From contig MEGH01000006.1 of NCBI GenBank assembly GCA_001725415.1, positions 87,022-151,021 of the forward strand: a DNA stretch of 64,000 nucleotides, read 5' to 3'. Origin of the DNA: Pseudonocardia sp. SCN 73-27 (lineage in GTDB: Bacteria; Actinomycetota; Actinomycetes; Mycobacteriales; Pseudonocardiaceae). The position numbers and the translations under genes were made by a program. The notes beneath the pieces are model-generated. The model was not told where the DNA came from and searched no databases. It saw only the letters and a list, made by a program, of their open reading frames with translations. This document shows positions 52,555 to 59,822 of the stretch, piece by piece. Each line of letters opens with the position of its first letter. Positions within the stretch are counted from its first letter, which is position 1.

Positions 52555-54819
52555 ATGGGCATGTACGCGGTGCAGACCGCAGACCCCGAGGAGTTGGCCG
52601 CCGTGAGCGGTGCGGCATCCGGTGGCCGCGAGGCATCCAGGGCGCGGCGTCGTGCGTTGTCGGCGGGTCGTGCCGCCTTGGGGCGGGCGCGCACCGGCGT
52701 ACAGCAGGCCCAGGTGTCCTCGCCCCGCTCGGCACCGGCCGGGCCGGGTCCGGCAGCCGGTGGCCGCACGTCGGCCAAGGCGCGGCGGCATGTCGTGTCG
52801 TCGGGTCGTTCCGCGACGCGGCACCACCCGTTGTCGGCCGGTTCGGCGCCGATTCCGGCCGGCTCGGATGCGGCAGCCGGTGGTTCCACGTCGGCCAAGG
52901 CGCAGCGTCATGTGGTGTCCTCGGTTCGCCCCGCGGCGCGACCGGAGCGCACCCCCGTGCCCTCGCCCACCTCTGGGCCGGTTCCGGCCCGGTCGGCTGC
53001 GGTGACGGACGCGCACGTGGGCCGGGCCTCGTCGATCCAGCGGCGTCGTCAGCTGTCGCAGGGCAAGCGTGGTCTGAACGGTGCCGTCGCGGCGTCGGTG
53101 GCTGCGCCTGGTGCGGGTGCCTCGGCGTCCGGTGCGGTGGCTGACGCGCACCAGGGCCGGGCCTCGTCGGTCCAGCGGCGCCGTCAGCTGTCGCAGGGCA
53201 AGCGTGGCCTGGTCGGTGGCGTCGTGGCGCCGGCGGCCGCACCCGCGGTCGTCGCGCCGGTCCCGGCGGCGACGGACGCGGTGGCCGACGCGCATCAGGG
53301 TCGGCTGTCGTCGATGCAGCGGCGCAAGCAGCTGGCGGAGGGCAAGCGTGGCCTGGCCGGTGCCGTCGGCCGGGTCCGTCCGCAGCGTGAGGGCCAGGTC
53401 GTCAACCCGCCGAAGGTGCTGGAGTCGCCGACCCAGGGCGGGCTCCACGTGACCGGCGTGCGGATCGGTCCGGGGGTCCGGGTCACCGGGGACGAGCCCG
53501 GGCGTGGGATGCCGGTGTCGGGATCGCAGTACGTCCCCGACGGCTCTGCGGAGTCGGTGTCCGGCAAGCCGAAGGTCGGCCTGGTGCGCACGGCGAAGGG
53601 CCTGGTCGTCTCGGGTACGGCGGTGCGCAGCCAGGTGGCGATCACCGGCGACGAGTTCGGCGAGCACATCGCCATCACCGGGGAGGCGGACCAGAAGCTC
53701 GACGACGACCTCACGCCGCGCAGCGGATCCGCGCAGACCTCGGGCCAGTTCCCGCGGAAGTCGCAGTACCCGCGGAAGGTGAACGCGCGACGTCCGTCGG
53801 AGGCGAGCCCTCGTTCCGGCTCGGCGTTGGAGACCTCCGACGGTGGTCGGGATGTGACCGGTACAGCAGTGGGGCGCAGCGGGCGCGTCACCGGTAACGA
53901 GGCCGGCGAATCACGTGCGCTGACCGGCGATCAGTACCAGCGGCCGTCGACTGCCACCGAGTGGTCCGGGACCGACGGCGTCACCGCCCCGGCCGTCGGT
54001 GACGGCTCGCGGCACGATCCTGTGACCGGCGGGAAGGTGACGGAGTCGCTGACGTGGCGTGGGCAGCGTGTGACCGGCCCCGACGTCGAGCACCGCGCGA
54101 ACGTCACCGGGGACGAGCCCGGGGTGTGCCGGCCCGTGACCGGGACCCCCTACCAGGGTCCGGGAACCACTTTCGGCTGGTGCGAGACCGCAGAGGGCGA
54201 CGCGGCCGGGCAACGTCTGGACGCGCGGGTCGGAGGTGTGGCCGTGACCGGCAACGTGCCGATGCACGCCGAGGCCGTGACCGGGACCGAGCGTGGTCGT
54301 TCGCAAGCGGTGACCGGATCGGCATACCACCACGACATGCGGCCCGCCGAGTCGGTGCCGGGGCCGTGGTCGGCCGACTCCTCGTTCCCGGTCGCGTTGG
54401 CCCGTCGCGGCGGGTTCGGCCATGTCGGCGACGGGCCGAGCGTGTCGGAGCAGGGCCGCATCACCGGTTCGTTCGCGGTCGCCCAGGGCAAGGTCACCGG
54501 AAACAACGAGTTCCTCCACCGGACCCGGCGGCGTCGCGAGGCCGAGCCGCTGCCGATCACCGGCGAGGGAAGCACCGAAGGTCGCGAGGTGACCGGGTCG
54601 GCGTGGACCGCGAACAGCCGGGTCACCGGTACTGCGGGCTACATCTCGGCCGGGCGCAACCCGAGCGAGGCAGCCGGCGGCTCTCACGCCTGGGCCGGCG
54701 CGACCCGCTTCCGAGACCAGGCCGCGCCGTCGGACCGGCGTCAGAACGTCACCGGGCAGTCGGGGCAGACCAACAACACGACCAGCAGGATCACGCTCTC
54801 CGGCGGTGCGTCGGCATGA
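52555..54819 (+). CDS. csoS2: Carboxysome assembly protein CsoS2
   Basis: 754 residues, intrinsically disordered scaffold joining RuBisCO to the shell. N-terminal region (to ~275) has six basic repeats that would bind RuBisCO, the last three nearly identical (RRRQLSQGKRGL). Middle region (~295-590) has about five repeats built from VTG-x(n)-VTGDE-x(n)-VTGxxY, which bind shell hexamers. The C-terminal part (~610-754) is conserved and ends ITLSGGASA, resembling the end-peptide of known CsoS2. Only a couple of Cys are in the middle repeats. Starts 4 bases after cbbS. Odd: no csoSCA follows. Confidence 0.95.
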   Translation: MGMYAVQTADPEELAAVSGAASGGREASRARRRALSAGRAALGRARTGVQQAQVSSPRSAPAGPGPAAGGRTSAKARRHVVSSGRSATRHHPLSAGSAPIPAGSDAAAGGSTSAKAQRHVVSSVRPAARPERTPVPSPTSGPVPARSAAVTDAHVGRASSIQRRRQLSQGKRGLNGAVAASVAAPGAGASASGAVADAHQGRASSVQRRRQLSQGKRGLVGGVVAPAAAPAVVAPVPAATDAVADAHQGRLSSMQRRKQLAEGKRGLAGAVGRVRPQREGQVVNPPKVLESPTQGGLHVTGVRIGPGVRVTGDEPGRGMPVSGSQYVPDGSAESVSGKPKVGLVRTAKGLVVSGTAVRSQVAITGDEFGEHIAITGEADQKLDDDLTPRSGSAQTSGQFPRKSQYPRKVNARRPSEASPRSGSALETSDGGRDVTGTAVGRSGRVTGNEAGESRALTGDQYQRPSTATEWSGTDGVTAPAVGDGSRHDPVTGGKVTESLTWRGQRVTGPDVEHRANVTGDEPGVCRPVTGTPYQGPGTTFGWCETAEGDAAGQRLDARVGGVAVTGNVPMHAEAVTGTERGRSQAVTGSAYHHDMRPAESVPGPWSADSSFPVALARRGGFGHVGDGPSVSEQGRITGSFAVAQGKVTGNNEFLHRTRRRREAEPLPITGEGSTEGREVTGSAWTANSRVTGTAGYISAGRNPSEAAGGSHAWAGATRFRDQAAPSDRRQNVTGQSGQTNNTTSRITLSGGASA

Positions 54820-54880
54820 CGTCCGTCGAAGCGGCGACCGGCACCCCGATCTGCGGACGACCGAAGGAGGCAGTGCACGG

Positions 54881-55183
54881 ATGAAGGTCTTCAAGGTCGA
54901 AGGGACGCTCGTCGCGACCGCCCGCATCGGCAACCTCGACCGGCACCGGCTGCTCGTGGTGCAGGAGCGCGGGACGAGCAGCAAGCAGGTCGCGGTCGAT
55001 CCGGTGGGGTGCAAGCCGGGCGACTGGGTGATCGCGGTCGGGAGCTCGGCGGCGCGTGATGCCGCGGGGAGCAAGGAGTACCCCAGCGACCTGACGATCG
55101 TCGGCATCATCGACTACTGGGACGACGAACATCCCTCCGGCCAGGCGTCGGCCCCAGGGCCGGGCGGCGGAGCCAAGGGATGA
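54881..55183 (+). CDS. csoS4A: Carboxysome pentamer shell protein CsoS4A
   Basis: 100 residues, CcmL/EutN-type pentamer that caps shell vertices. MKVFKVEGTLVATARIGNLDRHRLLVVQE is the N-terminal family pattern, and DPVGCKPGDWVIAVGSSAARDAAGSKEYPSD the pore/central region. Start ATG 54881 has GAAGGAGG 10 bases ahead. In canonical loci csoSCA lies between csoS2 and this gene; here only 61 bases separate them. C-terminal extension is Gly/Pro rich. Confidence 0.95.
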   Translation: MKVFKVEGTLVATARIGNLDRHRLLVVQERGTSSKQVAVDPVGCKPGDWVIAVGSSAARDAAGSKEYPSDLTIVGIIDYWDDEHPSGQASAPGPGGGAKG

Positions 55184-55440
55184 AGATCCAACGGGTCGCC
55201 CGCGACCTCGTCTCCACCGAGCAGGTCACGGGACTGGGCTTCATGTCGTTGCAGGTGGTCGAGGACGACCGCGGCAATGTCGAGGTGGCCACCGACCCGG
55301 TCGGAACCAAGCCCGGAGATTTCGTCTTCACCATCTCGACGTCGGCGGCGCGATACGCAGCCGGCGATGCAACGGTCACGACCGATCTGACGATCGGCGG
55401 AATCATCGACCACTGGACCGAGGAGCGTTGGCGCTCCTGA
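55180..55440 (+). CDS. csoS4B: Carboxysome pentamer shell protein CsoS4B
   Basis: 86 residues, second vertex pentamer. MKIQRVARDLVSTEQVTGLGFMSLQVVED and DPVGTKPGDFVFTISTSAARYAAGD follow the family. Start ATG overlaps the csoS4A stop by 4 bases, so the two pentamers are coupled. Confidence 0.95.
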   Translation: MKIQRVARDLVSTEQVTGLGFMSLQVVEDDRGNVEVATDPVGTKPGDFVFTISTSAARYAAGDATVTTDLTIGGIIDHWTEERWRS

Positions 55441-55510
55441 GTATCGGCTCCACTCCGCACGACCAGCACCACAATTCACACCTCGAATGTCCCTAGGAAG
55501 GAAAGCAGCA

Positions 55511-55843
55511 ATGACTCGAAGCGACGAGAGGTTCGGCATCGCACTCGGGATGATCGAGACCCGAGGGCTCGTGCCGGCCATCGAGGCGGCCGACGCCATG
55601 ACCAAGGCCTCCGAGGTTCGGCTCGTCGGGCGCCAGTTCGTCGGTGGCGGGTACGTCACCGTCCTGGTCCGCGGCGAGACCGGCGCGGTCAACGCTGCGG
55701 TCCGCGCCGGCGCCGACGCGTGCGAGCGGGTTGGTGACGGCCTCGCTGCCGCGCACATCATCGCTCGCCCGCACAGCGAGGTGGAGCAGATCCTGCCCGC
55801 CGGCGAGAACGACCCCGCCGCCGGTCAGACCCCGGCGCGGTAA
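55511..55843 (+). CDS. csoS1: Carboxysome hexamer shell protein CsoS1
   Basis: 110 residues, BMC domain. The pore-loop region FVGGGYVTVLVRGETGAV and the RAGADACERVGDGL segment are almost the same as in proteobacterial CsoS1A/C, indicating horizontal origin. Main facet protein of the shell. ATG 55511 has GGAAGGA at 9 bases. It is the only hexamer gene in the locus; usual clusters have two or three plus csoS1D. Confidence 0.95.
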   Translation: MTRSDERFGIALGMIETRGLVPAIEAADAMTKASEVRLVGRQFVGGGYVTVLVRGETGAVNAAVRAGADACERVGDGLAAAHIIARPHSEVEQILPAGENDPAAGQTPAR

Positions 55844-55908
55844 GTCTCGCCGCCCGGTGCCGAACCAGCCCAGCGCTCCCGTCGGCTGAGTAGAGGCTCC
55901 TATTGCGC

Positions 55909-55940
55909 CCGGCGCCAGCCGAATCATCGGCTGGCGCCGG
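55909..55940. terminator. Strong hairpin after csoS1
   Basis: CCGGCGCCAGCCG (55909-55921) pairs perfectly with CGGCTGGCGCCGG (55928-55940), 6-base loop AATCAT. Between csoS1 and acRAF; may act as partial terminator or protect the shell mRNA, setting stoichiometry. No T-tract. Confidence 0.65.
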
Positions 55941-55970
55941 CGACCATTTCACCCAACAGAGAGGGACCTG

Positions 55971-56246
55971 ATGACGACGGAGTCCCCGGTGCCCGCGGGC
56001 TGGACAGAGTCCGAACGGCCATCGTTGCTGCACCGCCGTTTCGAGTTCGACGACTACGACGAGACGCGTCGGTTTCTCGCGTTTCTCGAGAGCCTGTCGA
56101 AGGAGTTGGGGCTGTACCCGGACCTCAGTTTTGCCCGCACCCATGTCCGGGTGACGGTGCACGGGCCCGACGGCGGGGCCGTCGGTGCGGAGGAGCGGGA
56201 GTTCGCCGCCCGCGCCGGTGCCTTCTCCTCGAAAGAGGTCGTCTGA
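55971..56246 (+). CDS. Carboxysomal RuBisCO assembly factor acRAF (PCD-like)
   Basis: 91 residues. Pterin-4a-carbinolamine dehydratase-like fold: RRFEFDDYDETRRFLAFLESLSKELGLYPDLSFARTHVRVTVHG. acRAF members of alpha-carboxysome operons assist form IA RuBisCO folding and lack dehydratase activity. The PCD active motif (EKRNHHP-type) is absent here, in agreement. Follows GAGAGGGA ribosome binding site. Confidence 0.9.
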   Translation: MTTESPVPAGWTESERPSLLHRRFEFDDYDETRRFLAFLESLSKELGLYPDLSFARTHVRVTVHGPDGGAVGAEEREFAARAGAFSSKEVV

Positions 56247-56247
56247 G

Positions 56248-56505
56248 ATGCCACCCACTGCGCGTTCGGCGGGAGGTACCGCCGGCCGGCCGAGACGACG
56301 CCGAACCACTGCCGCGGCCGCCGACACCACGTCGACCGGTTCGACGCCGGCAGACGACACCGCGCCGACGGACTCCGCCTCCGACGAGGCCGTAGCAGAG
56401 GCCGCGGCGCCTGAAGCTGTGGCACCCGAGGCCGAGGTGACCGAGCACGTCGCGTCGCCACGTCGTTCCGCGGCGGCACAGCACGAGCGCGTGTGGCCGG
56501 ACTGA
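56248..56505 (+). CDS. Unknown disordered protein of the carboxysome operon
   Basis: 85 residues. Starts one base after the acRAF stop and ends inside the next gene. The N-terminus is basic (RPRRRRTT), the middle is Ala/Glu/Thr/Asp-rich and acidic (SDEAVAEAAAPEAVAPEAEV), and the C-terminus is basic again (SPRRSAAAQHERVWPD). No domain is recognised; composition suggests an intrinsically disordered linker or RuBisCO/shell-binding peptide. RBS-like AGAGG precedes it. Could be spurious, but gene spacing supports it. Confidence 0.55.
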   Translation: MPPTARSAGGTAGRPRRRRTTAAAADTTSTGSTPADDTAPTDSASDEAVAEAAAPEAVAPEAEVTEHVASPRRSAAAQHERVWPD

Positions 56506-57497
56506 CGCGGCCCGGTCGTCGTCGCGCCCTCGTCGGGCGTCCCGAGATCGGCGTCGCGGTCGGGGTTCTCCGCTCTTCCGACGGCCGGGTCCTGGTCGCG
56601 GAACGCCGGCCCGGCGTGGACGGCGCCGGCTACTGGGAACTGCCCGGCGGGAAGATCGATGCCGGGGAGACGCCGGCTCAGGCCGCGGCGCGAGAGCTCC
56701 GGGAGGAGCTCGGCGTCCGTGTCGACGAGCTCGAACCCTGGCGGACCTACACGCACGACTTCTCGACCGGGCGGGTGCGCCTCCACTTCTTCCGCGTGCG
56801 CTCCTGGAACGGCGAACCGACCGGTCGCGAGGGGCAGCGGCTGGCCTGGGTGGATCCGCAGCACCCTGCCGTGGGTCCGCTACTGCCCAGCAACGAACCG
56901 GCCATGACAGCCCTGGGCCTGCCCGAGCTGATCGCCGTCGCCCGCGTGGATCGCGGCCCCGGCCGCCCCGGGAACCTCGTGGATCGGGTCCGCGTCCTCG
57001 CGACCCAGGGTGTGCGGCTCCTGATCGTGCGCGCGCCTGATCTCACTCCGCCCCAGCGGGTACAGCTCGGTCGCCGGCTGATGGGGGTGAGCCGAGGTAC
57101 GGGACTGAGGCTCGTGCTCTCGGGAACGCCCCTGGAGGCGCTGCAAGCCGGGGTCGACGGGGTGCACTCCTGCGGGACGACCCTCTCGGCTGCGACGCAG
57201 CGTCCCCGCACCACGCTGTGGGTGGTCTCGGCCCACGACTCCCGCGACCTCGCTCGGGCCGGGGCGCTGGGTGCCGACGCGGCGCTGGTCTCACCGGTGC
57301 TGCCGACTCCTGCACAGCCTGCTCGGGAGCCGCTGGGCTGGGACGGTCTGCGAAGGCTCGTCGCGGGCAGCCCGTTGCAGGTCTTCGCTCGAGGTGGCCT
57401 GGCGCCCGACGATCTCGCGTCCGCGACCGCGGCGGGTGCTGCGGGAGTGGCGGTCGACATCGGGCGCCTCTCGATCCCGGCAGCCGCACGCACCTGA
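56493..57497 (+). CDS. Nudix hydrolase fused to thiamine-phosphate-synthase-like domain
   Basis: 334 residues. Nudix domain at about 18-135: GYWELPGGKIDAGETPAQAAARELREELGV is the Nudix box. The C-terminal half (about 165-330) follows the ThiE/TenI barrel: RLLIVRAPDLTPPQRVQLGR, GVHSCGTTL, and PLQVFARGGLAPDDLASATAAGAAGVAVD. Similar fusions exist in proteobacteria (MutT-ThiE). Its role in this operon is unknown; cleaning of nucleotide or sugar phosphates is possible. GTG 56493 overlaps the preceding frame by 13 bases. Confidence 0.88.
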   Translation: MAGLTRPGRRRALVGRPEIGVAVGVLRSSDGRVLVAERRPGVDGAGYWELPGGKIDAGETPAQAAARELREELGVRVDELEPWRTYTHDFSTGRVRLHFFRVRSWNGEPTGREGQRLAWVDPQHPAVGPLLPSNEPAMTALGLPELIAVARVDRGPGRPGNLVDRVRVLATQGVRLLIVRAPDLTPPQRVQLGRRLMGVSRGTGLRLVLSGTPLEALQAGVDGVHSCGTTLSAATQRPRTTLWVVSAHDSRDLARAGALGADAALVSPVLPTPAQPAREPLGWDGLRRLVAGSPLQVFARGGLAPDDLASATAAGAAGVAVDIGRLSIPAAART

Positions 57498-57577
57498 ACG
57501 GCGCCTCCCGGGGCGGGCCGGCGGCTCGACGGTGAACCTCACGCTGAACGATCCGGCCGTACTCTCCATGTGTCGGT

Positions 57578-57583
57578 TATCCT
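57578..57583 (+). promoter_or_regulatory. -10 box for cbbR
   Basis: TATCCT, 6 bases before ATG 57590. Indicates that cbbR has its own leaderless promoter. Confidence 0.6.
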
Positions 57584-57589
57584 CCACTC

Positions 57590-58483
57590 ATGAACCAGCC
57601 GGTCACCTGGTCACGGATGCGGACGTTCCTGGCCGTGGCGGACGCGGGCAGCGTCAGGGCGGCAGCCGCGCAGCTGCACGTGTCCGAGCCGGCGGTCTCG
57701 GCCGCGATCACGAGCATGGAGCGACAGCTCCACACCCAGCTCACCGCGAAGTCCGGACGTGGGATCGTCATGACCGAAGCGGGCCGGGTGTACGTCGACT
57801 ACTGCCGCCAGATCCTGGGCCTGCTCGAGGAGTCGGCGATGGCGGTGCGGCGGGCCGGGCTGGGCCAGCTGCGTCTCGGAGCGGTCGGCACCGCGAGCGA
57901 GTACCTGGTCCCGACCCTGCTGGGCCGCTTCCGCGAGCATTACCCGGACGTGCAGGTGTCGCTCGCCGTCAGTCCCCGCGACGACCTCTTCACCGCCATC
58001 CGTAGCCACGAACTGGACGTCGTGTTCGCCGGGCGCCCGCCACGCGGCTCCGGACTGTTGATCGGAGCCACCCGCGAGAACCGGCTGATCGTCGTCGCCG
58101 CGCCCGGCCACGAGGGTGCCCCGTTCCAGTCCACCTGGTTGCTGCGTGGACCGGGTTCGGGAACGCTCGAGACCACGTTGTCCTTGTTCGACCAGGACAA
58201 CGCCAACCCCCACACCCTGACCCTGGGGTCGTTGGGTGCGGTCATCGCCGGCGCCAAGGCGGGTCTCGGCCTGACCCTCGTGCACGCCGACGCGGTCGCC
58301 GACGACCTCGCCGAGGGGCGGCTCGTCCAGGTCCGCGTTCCGCGGACACCCATCGCCCGACCCTGGCACCTGGTGACCGGATCGAGGCCGACCGCTGTGG
58401 CGGCGCTGTTCATCTCCAGCTGCACGAGCGACGATCTCGAAGGTGCCGCGTTCACCCTCCAGCGGCGGACAGCGGGCCACTGA
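57590..58483 (+). CDS. cbbR: LysR-family regulator, probable CbbR
   Basis: 297 residues. Winged HTH at residues 1-65 (MRTFLAVADAGSVRAAAAQLHVSEPAVSAAITSMERQL), then the LysR substrate-binding domain (about 95-290) with GAVGTASEYLVPTLL typical of CbbR. It is at the end of the cbb/cso operon on the same strand, not divergent upstream of cbbL as usual. Probable activator of cbbL using the TCAC/GTGA boxes at 50596-50641. Confidence 0.88.
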   Translation: MNQPVTWSRMRTFLAVADAGSVRAAAAQLHVSEPAVSAAITSMERQLHTQLTAKSGRGIVMTEAGRVYVDYCRQILGLLEESAMAVRRAGLGQLRLGAVGTASEYLVPTLLGRFREHYPDVQVSLAVSPRDDLFTAIRSHELDVVFAGRPPRGSGLLIGATRENRLIVVAAPGHEGAPFQSTWLLRGPGSGTLETTLSLFDQDNANPHTLTLGSLGAVIAGAKAGLGLTLVHADAVADDLAEGRLVQVRVPRTPIARPWHLVTGSRPTAVAALFISSCTSDDLEGAAFTLQRRTAGH

Positions 58484-58550
58484 CAGCTCGGCGCGGGTCC
58501 GCCCGGGCAGGTCGCCCTGCGGCTCCACGCGCCCGAGCGGCCGACGGGCA

Positions 58551-58556
58551 TAAGCT
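58551..58556 (+). promoter_or_regulatory. -10 box for the response regulator
   Basis: TAAGCT, 6 bases before GTG 58563. Confidence 0.55.
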
Positions 58557-58562
58557 GCGTCG

Positions 58563-59219
58563 GTGACGACCGTCCTGCTGGCCGAGGACGACACGGCGAT
58601 CGCCGAGCCGCTGTCCCGGGCCTTGCAACGCGAGGGATACCACGTCGATGTCGCCGGTGACGGCACGACGGCGTTGGAACATGTCCGTGAGGGCGGGGTC
58701 GACCTGCTCGTCCTCGACCTCGGGCTGCCGGGGATGGACGGTCTGGAGGTCTGCAGGCGGCTGCGTCTCGACTTCCCCGACCTGCCGGTCCTGATGCTCA
58801 CCGCCCGCACCGACGAGGTCGACTTCGTCGTGGGGCTCGACGCGGGGGCGGACGACTACGTCGGCAAGCCCTTCCGGCTTGCCGAGCTGCTGGCCCGCGT
58901 CCGGGCGCTGCTGCGGCGGCTCACCCCGGAGACCGTCGAGGTCGGCGGGGTGCGGATGGAGCTGTCGGGGCGGCGGGTGCTGGTCGACGGTGTCGAGGTG
59001 GGCCTGGCCAACAAGGAGTTCGAGCTGCTGCGGGTGCTGTTGCTGCGCGCCGGGCAGGTCGTCACCCGCGAGGAGATCCTGCGCGAGGTGTGGAACGACC
59101 CCGACCTGAAGACGTCGAAGACGCTCGACATGCACATGTCGTGGCTGCGCCGGAAGATCGGCGGGGAGCAGCGCATCGCGACGGTGCGTGGCGTCGGCTT
59201 CCGCTTCAACCACGATTAA
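58563..59219 (+). CDS. OmpR-type response regulator
   Basis: 218 residues. Receiver domain with the phospho-acceptor Asp52 (LVLDLGLPGMDG), acidic pair ED9-10 and Lys in DDYVGKPF; C-terminal winged-helix DNA-binding domain (LANKEFELLRVLLLRAGQVVTREEILREVW). The C-terminus appears normal (GVGFRFNHD). Expected sensor kinase directly downstream is absent; a phage-type repressor in the opposite orientation overlaps its last 14 bases. GTG 58563 with leaderless spacing. Confidence 0.93.
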   Translation: MTTVLLAEDDTAIAEPLSRALQREGYHVDVAGDGTTALEHVREGGVDLLVLDLGLPGMDGLEVCRRLRLDFPDLPVLMLTARTDEVDFVVGLDAGADDYVGKPFRLAELLARVRALLRRLTPETVEVGGVRMELSGRRVLVDGVEVGLANKEFELLRVLLLRAGQVVTREEILREVWNDPDLKTSKTLDMHMSWLRRKIGGEQRIATVRGVGFRFNHD

Positions 59220-59499
59220 CTCGGAAAGCCTCCGCGTCTGTCGGGGCAGGGGTGTCGACGCCGAGCAGCCACGAGGCCGGCACTCCTGAGAGCAGCTCGA
59301 CCCTGCGGGCGATAGCGATCAGGTCGCGCGGCTGCGTGCGGCCGGACTCCCAGGCGGCGTAGGCCGCCTTCGTGACGCCGAGCTTCTCGGCGAGTTCGGC
59401 CTGGTGCAGTTCGAGGACGTCGAAGCGGACCTTGCGCATGCGGTCGGCGAAGGTCCACCTGGGGACGACCGGCTTGGTCCCGGCCGCTGGCGTGGTCAT
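59206..59499 (-). CDS. Phage-type XRE repressor
   Basis: 97 residues. HTH_XRE: ELHQAELAEKLGVTKAAYAAWESGRTQPRDLIAIARRVELLSGV, with the usual Trp/Leu tail (PASWLLGVDTPA). Divergent from the HTH gene at 59613, in the lambda-like layout of a lysogeny switch. ATG 59499 lies 6 bases after TACACT; longer upstream starts overlap the switch region. Ends inside the last codons of the response regulator. Confidence 0.87.
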   Translation of the reverse strand: MTTPAAGTKPVVPRWTFADRMRKVRFDVLELHQAELAEKLGVTKAAYAAWESGRTQPRDLIAIARRVELLSGVPASWLLGVDTPAPTDAEAFRVNRG

Positions 59500-59505
59500 G
59501 CGACG

Positions 59506-59511
59506 AGTGTA
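59506..59511 (-). promoter_or_regulatory. -10 box for the repressor
   Basis: TACACT on the minus strand, 6 bases before ATG 59499; overlapped by the half-site at 59508-59515. Confidence 0.6.
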
Positions 59512-59603
59512 ACCACGTCTCCCACAAACGCACCAGAGTGCACTACGCCGCACCCGGGAGACACGCGGCACGTATTTGTGTGTTGAGAGTAAGTCTGGTT
59601 ACA
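59508..59603. promoter_or_regulatory. Divergent switch with paired half-sites
   Basis: TGTAACCA (59508-59515) and its exact reverse complement TGGTTACA (59596-59603) each overlap one of the two divergent -10 boxes. A further TGGTTAC is at 59647-59653 within the next gene. They are candidate binding sites of the repressor or HTH protein. Confidence 0.55.
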
Positions 59604-59607
59604 TACT
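59602..59607 (+). promoter_or_regulatory. -10 box for the early operon
   Basis: CATACT (or TACATA two bases upstream), 5 bases before ATG 59613; TTGAGA and TTGTGT stretches upstream may serve as -35. Confidence 0.4.
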
Positions 59608-59612
59608 GCCCC

Positions 59613-59822
59613 ATGCCCAGTAACCCCGCTTACAGCGACGAGGACCTGGTTACGGTCGCCGTCGCAGCCGAGCTCCTGGGGGTCCACCGGAACACGCTCC
59701 GCCGCTGGGTCGACGCCGGCGAACTCCCCGAGCGCCGCACCCCCGGCAACCACCGCCTGTTCCGAGTCGGTGACCTCCGCAAGTTGAACGTCCCCACCAT
59801 CACGAAGCCGCAGGCCTCGTGA
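59613..59822 (+). CDS. MerR/excisionase-type HTH protein
   Basis: 69 residues. The HTH_17-type domain is AVAAELLGVHRNTLRRWVDAGELPERRTPGNHRLFRVGDL, common to excisionases (Xis) and Cro-like early regulators of actinobacterial mobile elements. First gene of the rightward early operon, divergent from the repressor. ATG 59613 follows the -10 by 5 bases; longer frame upstream crosses the promoter. Confidence 0.85.
   Translation: MPSNPAYSDEDLVTVAVAAELLGVHRNTLRRWVDAGELPERRTPGNHRLFRVGDLRKLNVPTITKPQAS

Noticed and set aside
52600-53400. Repetitive region in csoS2 as mobile or satellite repeat
   Set aside because: The repeats are coding, in frame and typical of CsoS2 N-terminal domains.
54820-54880. 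Hidden csoSCA or fragment between csoS2 and csoS4A
   Set aside because: The gap is only 61 bases and holds nothing but the csoS4A ribosome binding site.
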